64,000 nucleotides of DNA from an uncultured Ferrovibrio sp. (GTDB lineage Bacteria > Pseudomonadota > Alphaproteobacteria > Ferrovibrionales > Ferrovibrionaceae): assembly GCF_937960835.1 (NCBI RefSeq), contig NZ_CALGPC010000003.1, forward strand, positions 1 to 64,000. Reading direction: 5' to 3'. Every line of letters starts with the position of its first letter. The first letter of the stretch is position 1. The translations under genes and the position numbers were made by a program. Of the stretch, positions 40,995-49,521 are shown in pieces. The notes under the pieces were generated by a model. It made no database searches. It saw only the letters and a program-made list of their open reading frames with translations, and had not been told where the DNA came from.

Positions 40995-42356
40995 TCAGCT
41001 CACCGGAACCGTAATGAGCCGCTTGGAAAAAGCTGTCCGCACACGCTCTGGCATGATGATCGACTTGCGTGCATTCAGATCGAACAGCACGGCGACGACC
41101 TCGGCGCGGGCCAGCGGTTGATGCGTATTGCTGTCGAGCAGGAAATGACAGAAGCGCCAGGTCTTCTCGCGCAGTTCCAGAATGCCGGTACGTGTGTAAT
41201 AGGCATCGCCGACAGTCAGCGGACGGAAATAATCGATGGCGTAATCCAGCGCCGCCGAGCCCAAGCCCTGCTGGCGCATCTGATCGGCGGTGAGATCGCC
41301 GCCCGCCAGCATATTGCCGGCTGCTTCCGAGAAGCGTGCCATGAAGAAACGCGTCGCCATGCGGCCGGTCTCCTCGGCCTCCCAGCGATCCACCGAACCG
41401 CGGCATGTCTCATACATCCCATCCACCGGCGCCGACGGCGGCAACGGCGCGCCAGCGGACTTGGGCGGCGGCGGCGCATCGAGCTCTGACGCAAGCTGCC
41501 GCGCTTTATCGACGACATCCGCCGGCAGAGCAACAAAGCCGCTGCCATCCAGATGGTCCAGCGTCACCGTCGCTTCTGCGGTAGCCGAGAGCGTGCCGGT
41601 CTCGGCGTCGCAAAGCTCGTGATAGAGATGCAGCCGGTCGGCTTCCACGGCGCGTATGCCAGTGCGCAGGCGCAGCACGGCGCCTTCATGGTTCTCACGC
41701 TTGAACTGGATGCGATGCCGCAAGGGACGGATCGCTGTCTTGTCTGCCCGCCGCCGGCCCGGGCCATAGCCCAGCGCCAGCAGAAGATGCTTCTCAGCCT
41801 CGGCAAAGCGCGAGAGATAGAACTGCACGTTCAGATGCCCCATGCGGTCGCATTCCCAGGGCTGAACAGGCGAACGGCCGGTGGACAGGAAGCCTTTCTC
41901 CACCGCCGCAAGCGCAACCGGCGTTGGCGGTTCGTCGCCGCGCACCAGCAGCGACTGGAACCCGGCCTGTATGTCGTTTGGCATAGGCACCGATTTACGC
42001 TGCTCAAGATCAAAGCACAGCGCCAGAACATCAGCCTTCATGCACAGGGCGCCGGTCTCGGCATTGTAGAGCCGGTGATGGAAGCGCATCTTGCGACCCT
42101 CAGCCAGAGTCATGCCGCTTTCCATGCGGATCAGATCGCCGGCATGCAGCTCATTCAGATAATTGATGTCCTGATGGACGGCGACCGCGCCCAGCTTGTG
42201 CTTGACAAAAGCATCCCGCCCGAAGCCAGCTTCCATCATCACGCTGGCTGCTGCATCGCTGATCCGGCCGACATAAAACTGAATATTCATATGGCCGTAT
42301 TGGTCGCATTCCCAGGCGGCGACCGAGCCGCGGTAGGTTTCGCGGAAATTGCTCAC
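40995..42356 (-). CDS. Three-domain hotdog (4HBT-like) thioesterase protein
   Basis: A 453-residue protein built of three tandem hotdog domains. Domain 1 starts YRGSVAAWECDQYGHMN (D18, H22, N24), domain 2 RSPVQPWECDRMGHLN (D170, H174, N176), and domain 3 CRGSVDRWEAEETGRMA, where the aligned residues are E328, R332 and A334. Domains 1 and 2 keep the DxxGHxN motif of acyl-CoA thioesterases; domain 3 has lost it. A Pro-rich linker (DAPPPPKSAGAPLPP) separates 2 and 3. It probably hydrolyses acyl-CoA, with domain 3 structural or ligand-sensing. GTG at 42356 is the start, with AGAGAG upstream. TetR and crotonase genes are upstream on the same strand. Confidence 0.87.
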   Translation of the reverse strand: MSNFRETYRGSVAAWECDQYGHMNIQFYVGRISDAAASVMMEAGFGRDAFVKHKLGAVAVHQDINYLNELHAGDLIRMESGMTLAEGRKMRFHHRLYNAETGALCMKADVLALCFDLEQRKSVPMPNDIQAGFQSLLVRGDEPPTPVALAAVEKGFLSTGRSPVQPWECDRMGHLNVQFYLSRFAEAEKHLLLALGYGPGRRRADKTAIRPLRHRIQFKRENHEGAVLRLRTGIRAVEADRLHLYHELCDAETGTLSATAEATVTLDHLDGSGFVALPADVVDKARQLASELDAPPPPKSAGAPLPPSAPVDGMYETCRGSVDRWEAEETGRMATRFFMARFSEAAGNMLAGGDLTADQMRQQGLGSAALDYAIDYFRPLTVGDAYYTRTGILELREKTWRFCHFLLDSNTHQPLARAEVVAVLFDLNARKSIIMPERVRTAFSKRLITVPVS

Positions 42357-42418
42357 GTCAGACTCTCTTTATGCTGGCTCGTTTCTGCGTCATCCGGAGA
42401 GAGGGACATGTTCGCCTG

Positions 42419-43063
42419 TCAGGCGGACAGGCGCAACCGCTCAAGCCGCATGCCAAGTGTTTCGACCTGGCGGCGGACCACCGCCTCGCCGCTATCGCCC
42501 AGGATTTTCAGGCGGCCCGTGGCCTCCAGCACCAGGGCACCGGTAATGCCGGCCGCTAGAGAGACCGTTTCCGCCCGTATCGCTTCCGCGTCCATCGGCG
42601 CCAGATGGCGCATGCCCTCGCCCAGCACCGTATAGCATTGGATCAGCCGGCCATTGAGCAGGCGGTCCAGCTCCGCCGTCAGTCCCACCGGCTTCAGGCC
42701 CTGGGCAAGATAAAGCCCGAGATAAAGATCATCGGGCCGTTCGCGATAGAAGCGATAGAAGGCCAGCGCTGCAGCCAGCAGCCGCTCTTTCTCCGGCACA
42801 TTCGTCACCGCCTCGCGCAGGCTCTTCAGCAGATCGGCCAGCGATCCCGCCAGCATGTCGGCATAGAGCGCTTCCTTACTGGGATAATGCAGATAGACCG
42901 TACCGACTGCGATCCCGGCTTCGGCCGCGATGGCGCGCAGGGTTGCGCCATCCAGCCCGTCGCGGCTGAACACGCTGCGCGCGGCCTTGAGGATTGCCTC
43001 CCGTTTGAAGGCCTTTACGGCGGCGCGGCGGCCCTGCCGCGCCGTGGCAAGATCAGCGGGCAT
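42419..43063 (-). CDS. TetR/AcrR family regulator
   Basis: A 214-residue repressor-type protein. The DNA-binding domain is at residues 18-65: REAILKAARSVFSRDGLDGA, then IAAEAGIAVGTVYLHYPSKE with ALYADML. The C-terminal ligand-binding domain is helical (LLAAALAFYRFYRERPDDLY) and resembles the group that senses acyl-CoAs or other hydrophobic compounds. Its start overlaps the end of the crotonase gene by 11 bp, so both are in one transcript. The palindrome at 43933-43958 in front of the crotonase gene is the likely operator, giving autoregulation. Confidence 0.92.
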   Translation of the reverse strand: MPADLATARQGRRAAVKAFKREAILKAARSVFSRDGLDGATLRAIAAEAGIAVGTVYLHYPSKEALYADMLAGSLADLLKSLREAVTNVPEKERLLAAALAFYRFYRERPDDLYLGLYLAQGLKPVGLTAELDRLLNGRLIQCYTVLGEGMRHLAPMDAEAIRAETVSLAAGITGALVLEATGRLKILGDSGEAVVRRQVETLGMRLERLRLSA

Positions 43064-43904
43064 TGCGCCAGGTCAGCGGATCGCCGCTGTCGCGTTCTCT
43101 CACCGCTTCCTTGAAGCCGATCTGCTCGCAGCGCGCCTTGAAGGCGACGCCTTCCGGTGTGTGGCGCGTGATCCCGTCGAACAAGGTGGCGATCGTCTGC
43201 GTCGAGTTCAGGCCCATATTGTCGTAGGCTTGGTTGATCATCAGCTTCTGCATCATCAGCTGGTTCTTCGGCACGCTGGCAATACGCTGCAGCAGGGCTT
43301 CAACATAGTCGTCCAGCTCAGCCTCCGGCACCGCATCGATCACCAGGCCGTATTCCTTGGCCGTCCTGCCGTCAATCAGATCGCCGGTCAGCAGCATGCG
43401 CTTGGCCTTCTCAGCACCCAGGCGATAAACCCACATGCCGGTGGTCGGGCAGCCCCAGATGCGGGCAGGCGGATAGCCGATCTTGGCATCCTCGGCCATG
43501 ACGACCAGATCGGAGCAGAGCGCGATGTCGCTGCCGCCCGCCACGGCGAACCCGCGGATCTTGGTCACCACCGGCTTCAGAGAGCGCCACAGGCTCATGA
43601 AACAGTCGGTGGCCTGGCGCATCCACTGGTAATCGATCATCGGATCCCAGGGCATGTTCTGGCTGCCCAGCACGGGGCGCGGGGCCTCGGCGAATTGTTT
43701 GAGATCGTAGCCGGCGCAGAATGCACGGCCAGCGCCGGTCAGGGCGATGACATGGACCTCGTCATCCCAATTGGCCCGCTCGACCGCTTCGCGCAGCCTG
43801 ACCGGTGTATCCGCGGCAATGGCGTTGAGATGCTCGGGCCGGTTCAGGGTGATGCGAGCGATCCGGCCGTCACGCTCGTAAAGGACAATGGGTTCCTCGG
43901 ACAT
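43053..43904 (-). CDS. Crotonase/enoyl-CoA hydratase family protein
   Basis: A 283-residue crotonase-fold protein. It has IALTGAGRAFCAGYDLKQFA at the oxyanion-hole region near residue 60, KIRGFAVAGGSDIALCSDLV near 115 and YPPARIWGCPTTGMWVYRLG where hydratases carry the second catalytic Glu. Here the segment reads ARIWGCPT, without the usual PEV/PEI Glu, so simple hydratase activity is doubtful. Other crotonase reactions (isomerase, hydrolase, decarboxylase) are possible. AGGAGG lies before the ATG, which is preceded by the TetR-type palindrome. First gene of the crotonase-tetR-(thioesterase) group. Confidence 0.9.
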   Translation of the reverse strand: MSEEPIVLYERDGRIARITLNRPEHLNAIAADTPVRLREAVERANWDDEVHVIALTGAGRAFCAGYDLKQFAEAPRPVLGSQNMPWDPMIDYQWMRQATDCFMSLWRSLKPVVTKIRGFAVAGGSDIALCSDLVVMAEDAKIGYPPARIWGCPTTGMWVYRLGAEKAKRMLLTGDLIDGRTAKEYGLVIDAVPEAELDDYVEALLQRIASVPKNQLMMQKLMINQAYDNMGLNSTQTIATLFDGITRHTPEGVAFKARCEQIGFKEAVRERDSGDPLTWRNAR

Positions 43905-43932
43905 GGTTTCCTCCTGTTATGGAGAAACCGTA

Positions 43933-43958
43933 ACATTGATCATTTTAATGAACAATGT
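43933..43958. promoter_or_regulatory. 26-bp near-perfect palindrome, probable TetR operator
   Basis: The sequence from ACATTGATCATT to AATGAACAATGT is symmetric at 22 of 26 positions; only positions 7/20 and the central pair break it. It lies 29 bp upstream of the crotonase ATG and overlaps a possible minus-strand promoter (TTGTTC, 17 bp, TACGGT). Length and position suit the TetR protein encoded by the next gene in the operon. Confidence 0.7.
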
Positions 43959-44444
43959 TCATAAATCGACCTCGCGATACCGCACATCCGGTAGCGGGTT
44001 ATGAATGTATGGCGGAATATCGCGGAACCCCAGGGAATCGTAGAGACGGTTCGCCTCGGCCATCCGCTGCAGGGTATCCAGCCGCATGGCGCGGTATCCC
44101 AGCCGCCTACCCTCGGCCAGGATCGCCTCGGCCAGTTTTCGGCCCAGCTTCAGCCCGCGCGCCCTCGGATCGACGAAGAGCCGCTTCATCTCGCAGATGC
44201 CATCGCCCAGGTCGCGCAAAGCCACCACGCCCATCGGCTGGCCATCCACCTTGGCCAGCAGCAGCGCGCCGGATTTTTCCGGCGCGTATTTGCCCGGCAG
44301 CGCCTCCAATTCCTTGTCGAATCCCTGGAAGCACAGGCTGAAATCCAGGGATTGCGCATAGGCGATGAATAGCTGCTTGGCAGCAGCCAGGTCTTCAGGC
44401 CCGGCAGCGGGCGCGATGCTGATGACGGGTGCCGTGTCGGTCAT
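43959..44444 (-). CDS. GNAT family N-acetyltransferase
   Basis: A 161-residue acetyltransferase fold protein. The acetyl-CoA loop is VDPRARGLKLGRKLAEAILA near residue 95 (a Q/RxxGxG/A-like motif with RGLKLG), preceded by the strand MGVVALRDLGDGICEMKRLF and followed by YRAMRLDTLQRMAEANRLYD and a terminal SLGFRDI. These features are typical of GNATs acetylating amines or small molecules. The substrate is unknown. Its stop codon lies at the edge of the palindrome for the crotonase operon. Its own upstream region holds a minus-strand terminator of the PhzF gene, so it has a separate promoter. Confidence 0.92.
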   Translation of the reverse strand: MTDTAPVISIAPAAGPEDLAAAKQLFIAYAQSLDFSLCFQGFDKELEALPGKYAPEKSGALLLAKVDGQPMGVVALRDLGDGICEMKRLFVDPRARGLKLGRKLAEAILAEGRRLGYRAMRLDTLQRMAEANRLYDSLGFRDIPPYIHNPLPDVRYREVDL

Positions 44445-44469
44445 GGGGCATCAATGACTGATTCCATCA

Positions 44470-44514
44470 AAAAGAAAAAGGGCGAGGCACTCAACAGGGG
44501 AAAGTGCCTCGCCC
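44470..44514 (-). terminator. Intrinsic terminator downstream of the PhzF-family gene
   Basis: On the minus strand an 11-bp perfect stem (GGGCGAGGCAC, 44480-44490, with GTGCCTCGCCC, 44504-44514) is followed by TTTTTCTTTT. It is 59 bp after the stop of the PhzF-family gene. Confidence 0.92.
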
Positions 44515-44572
44515 GGCCGGCCATTGTCACACGCGCCGGCATCGGCGGCATCGGGGCAGCCGCCGAACTCAT

Positions 44573-45364
44573 TCACAGCTCGATACTGCCCTCCAGGTAA
44601 GGCACGCAGTTCCCCGCCAGCCGCACGCGCTCACCTTCGTCGCGGCAATACAATGTGCCGCCACGGGCGGAAGCCTGATAGGCAACGATGTCGCGTTTCC
44701 CCAGCCGCTTCGCCCAGTAGGGAACCACGCTGCAATGCGCGGAACCTGTCACCGGATCCTCGGGGACGCCTTTGGACGGCACGAAATACCGCGAGATGCA
44801 GTCGACGCCGTCTTCATCAGATGGTGCCGTAACGATGACGCCGTCGCGGTCGATATCCATCAGCCCGGCCATGTTGGGCTGCAGGCTGCGCACGATAGCT
44901 GGATCGTCGTAGACCAGCAGGTATTTCGCAGCCCCCAGCACTTCCTTGGGCGGAGCGCCAATCGCCTGGATCAGACCCGCGCAGGCCGTCACCGGCTGCG
45001 GTGGACGCGAGGGAAAATCCATTGCCAGACGGCCGCTTTCGCCATCCTGCGTCACCGTCAGCGTGCCGCTTTTGGTGAAAAAACCGATCTGGCTGCGCGA
45101 TCCGTCCAGCTTGTTGAAAATCACCCATGCAGACGCCAGTGTGGCGTGCCCGCAGAGATCGACTTCCACAGCGGGTGTGAACCAGCGCAGGCCGAATCCA
45201 TCGCCCTCGGGAACGAAGAAGGCGGTTTCGGACAGATTGTTCTCAGCGGCGATCGCCTGCATCGCGGCATCGGGCAGCCACTTCTGCAATGGCACCACCG
45301 CCGCCGGATTGCCTTTGAAGACCGCACTGGCAAAGGCATCGATCTGATAAATCGGAAGCCGCAT
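44573..45364 (-). CDS. PhzF family isomerase
   Basis: A 263-residue protein of the PhzF/YddE family (diaminopimelate-epimerase fold). The N-terminal block is YQIDAFASAVFKGNPAAVVP, the active-site Glu is in AENNLSETAFFVP near residue 45, and the conserved DLCGHATLASAWVIF follows near 70. The C-terminal half has PSKGVPEDPVTGSAHCSVVP, the second conserved motif. True PhzF isomerises dihydro-3-hydroxyanthranilate for phenazines, but no phenazine genes are present, so this is probably one of the many housekeeping homologues of unknown substrate. The start is the ATG at 45364 with AAGGGGAA upstream. Confidence 0.93.
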   Translation of the reverse strand: MRLPIYQIDAFASAVFKGNPAAVVPLQKWLPDAAMQAIAAENNLSETAFFVPEGDGFGLRWFTPAVEVDLCGHATLASAWVIFNKLDGSRSQIGFFTKSGTLTVTQDGESGRLAMDFPSRPPQPVTACAGLIQAIGAPPKEVLGAAKYLLVYDDPAIVRSLQPNMAGLMDIDRDGVIVTAPSDEDGVDCISRYFVPSKGVPEDPVTGSAHCSVVPYWAKRLGKRDIVAYQASARGGTLYCRDEGERVRLAGNCVPYLEGSIEL

Positions 45365-45436
45365 CGAATTCCCCTTGAGGATCAACGGCCAGCCTGCTGC
45401 GAATCAACCGGGCAGGCCGGCGGAAATGATCAACCC

Positions 45437-45703
45437 CTATCGAAGCCAGAGGGGCTTGCGCAGCTCGGCATGGATATCGGCGCGGCTCAGGCCGACATCC
45501 TTCAGAATCTCATCGGGCAAGGTTGCCAGACAGGCCCGCTCGCGAGCCCGGCGTTGCCAATCGAGCAGCATGAGTATGACGGCCGTCGCGCCCTCGGCGC
45601 TGACAGCAACCACACGGTCGATAACCCGGCCGATCGTGCTGCCCGCGCGTTCGACCGGGCCGATACCATATGGCCGGTCGATTGTACTAGTACAATTTGC
45701 CAT
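45437..45703 (-). CDS. DUF1127 domain small protein
   Basis: An 88-residue protein whose C-terminal 45 residues carry the DUF1127 motif: LLDWQRRARERACLATLPDE, then ILKDVGLSRADIHAE and a closing PLWLR. Small arginine-rich DUF1127 proteins in Alphaproteobacteria are linked to phosphate and carbon metabolism and to RNA turnover. This one is longer than the 45-50 residue type and has an extra N-terminal segment. GGAGG is placed 8 bases before the ATG at 45703. A 16-bp perfect palindrome (45681-45696) lies just inside the coding start. Divergent from the MocR gene. Confidence 0.9.
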   Translation of the reverse strand: MANCTSTIDRPYGIGPVERAGSTIGRVIDRVVAVSAEGATAVILMLLDWQRRARERACLATLPDEILKDVGLSRADIHAELRKPLWLR

Positions 45704-45771
45704 GACAATTTCCTCCAAATGCATCCGTTATGGCCAATTGAACCCCGACAAACGGGGTAATCACATATTTG

Positions 45772-45794
45772 ATTGACTCATTGAGAGGGTCAAT
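45772..45794. promoter_or_regulatory. Inverted repeat in front of the MocR-type gene
   Basis: ATTGAC (45772-45777) and GTCAAT (45789-45794) are a perfect inverted repeat separated by 11 bp, ending 15 bp before the ATG. It may be an autoregulatory site of the MocR protein. MocR sites are often direct repeats, so this is tentative. Confidence 0.35.
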
Positions 45795-45809
45795 GCAAAA
45801 ATTGCCACC

Positions 45810-47237
45810 ATGACAATGTGGCTACCCAAACTCGAACAATTCCCCGGTCCGCGCTATCAGGCCTTGGCCGCCGCCATCGAAGCGGCCATCCGGACGGGCG
45901 AATTGCCGGTCGGCGCCAAGCTGCCGCCCCAGCGCGATCTGGCCTGGAAGCTCGGCGTCACGGTCGGCACCATCAGCCGCGGCTACATGCTGGCCGAGCA
46001 AAAAGGGCTGCTGTCCGGCGAGGTCGGCCGCGGCACCTTCGTGAAACCGATCCATCCGCCCGGCCTCCATGAGGCCGCCAACGGCAACGACGGCGGCGTC
46101 TATCAGGGCGAGATCGTCAGCCTGGCGACACCGGGCGTGATCGAACTGTCCCATAACGAGCCGAGCCTGCCGGAATATGACGAGATCCTGCGCCGCTCGC
46201 TGCAGCGCCTTGCCGGCTCACGCGGTTTGCAGCATCTGCTCGGCTATAGCCGCACGCTCGGCGATCCGGCCCATCGCGCTGCCGCCGCAAAATGGATTGG
46301 CCGCACCGGGCTGAGCATCTCCGCCGATCAGGTGATCGTCACGGCCGGCGCGCAGCAGGCACTGGCCGTCGCCATCGCGGCAATGACGATGCCGAATGAA
46401 CCGATGATGGTCGAATCACTCACCTATGGCGGCGTGCATGAGAATGCGCGGCTGCGGCCCGCGCGCCTTGAGGCCGTGGCGATGGATGAGGAAGGTATCA
46501 TCCCGGAAGCTTTGGCCGAAACGGCAAGACGCACCGGCAGCCGCCTGGTGCTGGTGCAGCCGACCATCCATAACCCGACCACGGCCACCATGTCCGCCAG
46601 GCGGCGCGAGGATGTCGTCGCCGTCGCCCGCAAGCACGACCTCACCATCATCGAGGATGACGTCTACGGCTTCGTCGTACGCGAACGGCCGCTGCCGCTC
46701 GCAGCGCTGGCGCCGGAGCGCACGATCTATATTGCCTCTGCCTCCAAATGCATGGCGCCTGGCCTGCGCGTCGGCTGGATGGCGGCGCCGCCAGCCCTGA
46801 TCGAACGCTTTGCCGATGCGCTGCATGCCTATTCGGTCAACAACCCGCGGCTCAACCAGGAGATCGTGCGGCAATGGATCGAAGACGGTACGGCGGAAAT
46901 GCTGGTGGAACGCCTGCGCGAGGAAGCCGGCATCCGCAACGCCATGGCGGCCGAGATTCTGGAAGGGCTGAACATGCGCAGCCATCCGGCCAGCCTGCAT
47001 TGCTATCTGGAACTGCCGGAACCCTGGCAGCCGAACGATTTCACCAACCAGGCGCTGGGCCAGGGCGTACGCATTGCAAGCTGCACATCCTTTGTGCCCG
47101 ACAATCGCGCCAATCCACCGCCGTGGGTGCGCATTTCGCTGGCTCCCTCGCCCGATCGCGAACAGCTTGCTGAGGGTCTGCGGCGTCTGCGCAGCCTGCT
47201 GGAGCGCGGCCCGAGCGCGCGGCGCGCCGTCGTCTAG
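45810..47237 (+). CDS. MocR/PdxR-type regulator (GntR HTH fused to aminotransferase domain)
   Basis: A 475-residue fusion. Residues 10-80 are a GntR winged helix: YQALAAAIEAAIRTGELPVG, then LPPQRDLAWKLGVTVGTISR and GEVGRGTFV. Residues 115-460 are a fold-type I aminotransferase-like domain with PLP lysine in IASASKCMAPGLRVGWMAAP and IIEDDVYGFVVRER before it. MocR proteins use the PLP domain as a sensor, not usually as an enzyme. The permease gene starts 17 bp downstream, so the regulator probably controls it. The ATG at 45810 sits very close to the putative promoter, so the leader is short. Confidence 0.94.
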   Translation: MTMWLPKLEQFPGPRYQALAAAIEAAIRTGELPVGAKLPPQRDLAWKLGVTVGTISRGYMLAEQKGLLSGEVGRGTFVKPIHPPGLHEAANGNDGGVYQGEIVSLATPGVIELSHNEPSLPEYDEILRRSLQRLAGSRGLQHLLGYSRTLGDPAHRAAAAKWIGRTGLSISADQVIVTAGAQQALAVAIAAMTMPNEPMMVESLTYGGVHENARLRPARLEAVAMDEEGIIPEALAETARRTGSRLVLVQPTIHNPTTATMSARRREDVVAVARKHDLTIIEDDVYGFVVRERPLPLAALAPERTIYIASASKCMAPGLRVGWMAAPPALIERFADALHAYSVNNPRLNQEIVRQWIEDGTAEMLVERLREEAGIRNAMAAEILEGLNMRSHPASLHCYLELPEPWQPNDFTNQALGQGVRIASCTSFVPDNRANPPPWVRISLAPSPDREQLAEGLRRLRSLLERGPSARRAVV

Positions 47238-47254
47238 CGCGGACCATACCGCCG

Positions 47255-48694
47255 GTGACAACGCTTCTTTATCTCGCGCCGATCATCGTGGTGATCGGCC
47301 TGGTTGGCAGCGGCCGCGTGTCGCTGATCAAAGCTGGTTTCGGCGGATTGATCGCGACCCTGCCTGTGGTCGCCGTCGCCATGGATGGCCGCGCCGACTA
47401 TACCGCCTTCGTCCTTACCGAAAGCCTGAAAGGCGCCTGGCTCGCCTGGCATAACGTGGCGGTGATCTTCGCCGGGCTTCTGCTGCATCACGTCATTCGT
47501 ACGGCTGCGCCAAAGGCAGGCGACACGCGCCAGCCCGATGCCACAATGCGGCACCGACAAGCTTATTTCCTCTGCTTCGTCACCGCCGGCGTGGTGGAAT
47601 GTGCCATCGGATTTGGCGTCGGCTTCGGCATCGCCATCTATGGTCTGCTCCGTCTCGGTGCGCCCGTCCATGCCGCGGTCGCGCTTGGACTGATCAGCCA
47701 GATGCTGGTGCCTTGGGGAGCGCTGAGTATCGGCACCGTGATCGGTGCAGCATTGGGCCATCTGCCGCTGGACCCGTTCGGATATACCAGCGCCCTGCTG
47801 ATGCCGGCTTTCGGCTTGGGCCTGCTCAGCTGGTTCTGGTGGTGGTCGCATAGCCTCAGCTTCGGCCTGACTGTGAAGAATGCCGTTCTCGATCTGCTCT
47901 GGACCGCGGCCTTGCTGGGGCTGCTCTATCTCGGCAACCGATATGTCTCGGTCGACACAGCCGGTCTGGTCGCGACTGCACCGCTGCTGGCGTTGGGTTA
48001 TCTGCTGGACCGGCAGAGACTGGCCATTCCGCGCATGCTGCGCATCGCCGCGCCCTTCGTGTTGTTGGTTGGAGTTCTGCTGTCGACGCGGCTGGTGGCG
48101 CCGCTGGGCGAGGCGCTGCGAGCCTATCTGGTTACGCATCCGTTCGGCGACCTGCCGCCGTTCCCCTGGCTGTATCACGCAGCAAGCATGCTGCTGCTGA
48201 CCGCTGGGATCTACGGCGCCGTCATGCTGCGCCCGGCGCAATGGCGCAGCGCGATCGCAGCGACATGGCGCGGCGGACGCGTTGCGATGGCAACGACGCT
48301 GATCTTTCTGGTGATGGCACGGCTTTTCTCGGCCGCCGGCATTCCCGCCGAGCTGGCCGCAGCATGGCAGAGCGTCGCTGGCGATCATGCCCTGCTGGCG
48401 ACGCCGATCTTTGCCGCCGTTGCAGGCGGGCTTACCGGTGGCAATACCGCATCGAACAGCCTGCTGCTGCCGCTGCAGGCGGCACTGGCTCAATCTGCTG
48501 GCGCATCGGTGCTGTGGGTCGGCGCATTGCAGAATGTCACCGGCAGCATGTTCACGCCCTTCGCGCCAGGCAAGGTGGCATTGGCCTGTGCCTTTGCCGG
48601 CTGGGCTGGCGGCGAGCGGCAGGCCTACCGCGCCATCCTGCCGCTGGGTTTCATCCTGCTGCCAATCGCGCTGCTGATTGCCGCATTGCTCTAG
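47255..48694 (+). CDS. LctP-like permease (L-lactate permease family)
   Basis: A 479-residue membrane protein with 12-14 hydrophobic segments. Family-like blocks are CFVTAGVVECAIGFGVGFGI, ALGLISQMLVPWGALSIGT, AAVAGGLTGGNTASNSLLLP with LQAALAQS, and NVTGSMFTPFAPGKVALA. It is shorter than E. coli LctP (about 550), so lactate itself is not assured; another hydroxy- or amino-acid-derived carboxylate is possible, given the PLP-sensing regulator upstream. Starts at GTG 47255. Its stop overlaps the thiD stop from the other strand (CTAG, 48691-48694). Confidence 0.85.
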   Translation: MTTLLYLAPIIVVIGLVGSGRVSLIKAGFGGLIATLPVVAVAMDGRADYTAFVLTESLKGAWLAWHNVAVIFAGLLLHHVIRTAAPKAGDTRQPDATMRHRQAYFLCFVTAGVVECAIGFGVGFGIAIYGLLRLGAPVHAAVALGLISQMLVPWGALSIGTVIGAALGHLPLDPFGYTSALLMPAFGLGLLSWFWWWSHSLSFGLTVKNAVLDLLWTAALLGLLYLGNRYVSVDTAGLVATAPLLALGYLLDRQRLAIPRMLRIAAPFVLLVGVLLSTRLVAPLGEALRAYLVTHPFGDLPPFPWLYHAASMLLLTAGIYGAVMLRPAQWRSAIAATWRGGRVAMATTLIFLVMARLFSAAGIPAELAAAWQSVAGDHALLATPIFAAVAGGLTGGNTASNSLLLPLQAALAQSAGASVLWVGALQNVTGSMFTPFAPGKVALACAFAGWAGGERQAYRAILPLGFILLPIALLIAALL

Positions 48695-49521
48695 GAGCGC
48701 GTCACCGTATGCGCATGGTTGAGCGGGCCATGACCATGGCCCAAACCCGGCGCGGTCTCGATGGCCTTGCGCACATAGCGCCGCGCCTGCTCGACTGCTG
48801 CCTGAAGCGGCAGGCCGAAAGCCAGGCCCGCGGCGATGGCCGATGCGAGTGTGCAGCCGGTGCCATGCGTTGAGGACGTATCGATGCGGCGGCCTTCGAA
48901 CCGCTCGACGCGCCCCTCTCCGGTCGCGAGATAATCGACCAGATCATCGCCCGGCAAATGGCCGCCCTTGAGCAGCACGGCACGCGGGCCGAGCGAGAGC
49001 AGACGCTCCGCTGCCGCCGGCATCTCGGCCTCGCCCGGAATGGTCATATCGGAAAGCACTTCCGCTTCCGGCAGGTTCGGCGTGATCAATGTGGCACGCG
49101 GGATCAGCTTGGTGCGCAGCGCATCAGCAGCCGAGGGCTGCAGCAGACGGGCGCCGCCCTTGGCCACCATCACAGGATCGACCACTAGCGGCACATCGGG
49201 CGCATAGCGATCAAGCGCATCGACGATAGCCTCGATGATGTCGGCGCGATGCAGCATGCCGGTCTTGATCGCATCGGCGCCGATATCTTCGAGCACCACG
49301 CGCAACTGCAGCGCCACGAAATCCGCCGGCACGTCATGCACCGCATGCACGGTGCGGGTATCCTGCGCGGTAAGCGCGGTGATCGCGGTCGCGGCATAAC
49401 CGCCCAGAGCGGTGACTGCCTTGATATCGGCCTGAATGCCTGCGCCGCCGCCGGAGTCTGAGCCTGCAATGATCAGCACGCGGCCCGGCTTCGGCGTGCT
49501 TGCCCCCTTTTCAGCACTCAT
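48691..49521 (-). CDS. thiD: Hydroxymethylpyrimidine/phosphomethylpyrimidine kinase
   Basis: A 276-residue ribokinase-fold kinase that phosphorylates HMP twice to HMP-PP for thiamine synthesis. The N-terminal site is VLIIAGSDSGGGAGIQADIK, then TAITALTAQDT; the later LLKGGHLPGDDLVDYL and the anion-hole DTSSTHGTGCTLASAIAAGL with the catalytic Asp/Cys region are complete. The first 14 residues are a variable tail. Its ATG overlaps the stop of glmM (49518-49521), so it is coupled to folP-glmM rather than to other thi genes, none of which is in the window. Confidence 0.96.
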   Translation of the reverse strand: MSAEKGASTPKPGRVLIIAGSDSGGGAGIQADIKAVTALGGYAATAITALTAQDTRTVHAVHDVPADFVALQLRVVLEDIGADAIKTGMLHRADIIEAIVDALDRYAPDVPLVVDPVMVAKGGARLLQPSAADALRTKLIPRATLITPNLPEAEVLSDMTIPGEAEMPAAAERLLSLGPRAVLLKGGHLPGDDLVDYLATGEGRVERFEGRRIDTSSTHGTGCTLASAIAAGLAFGLPLQAAVEQARRYVRKAIETAPGLGHGHGPLNHAHTVTRS

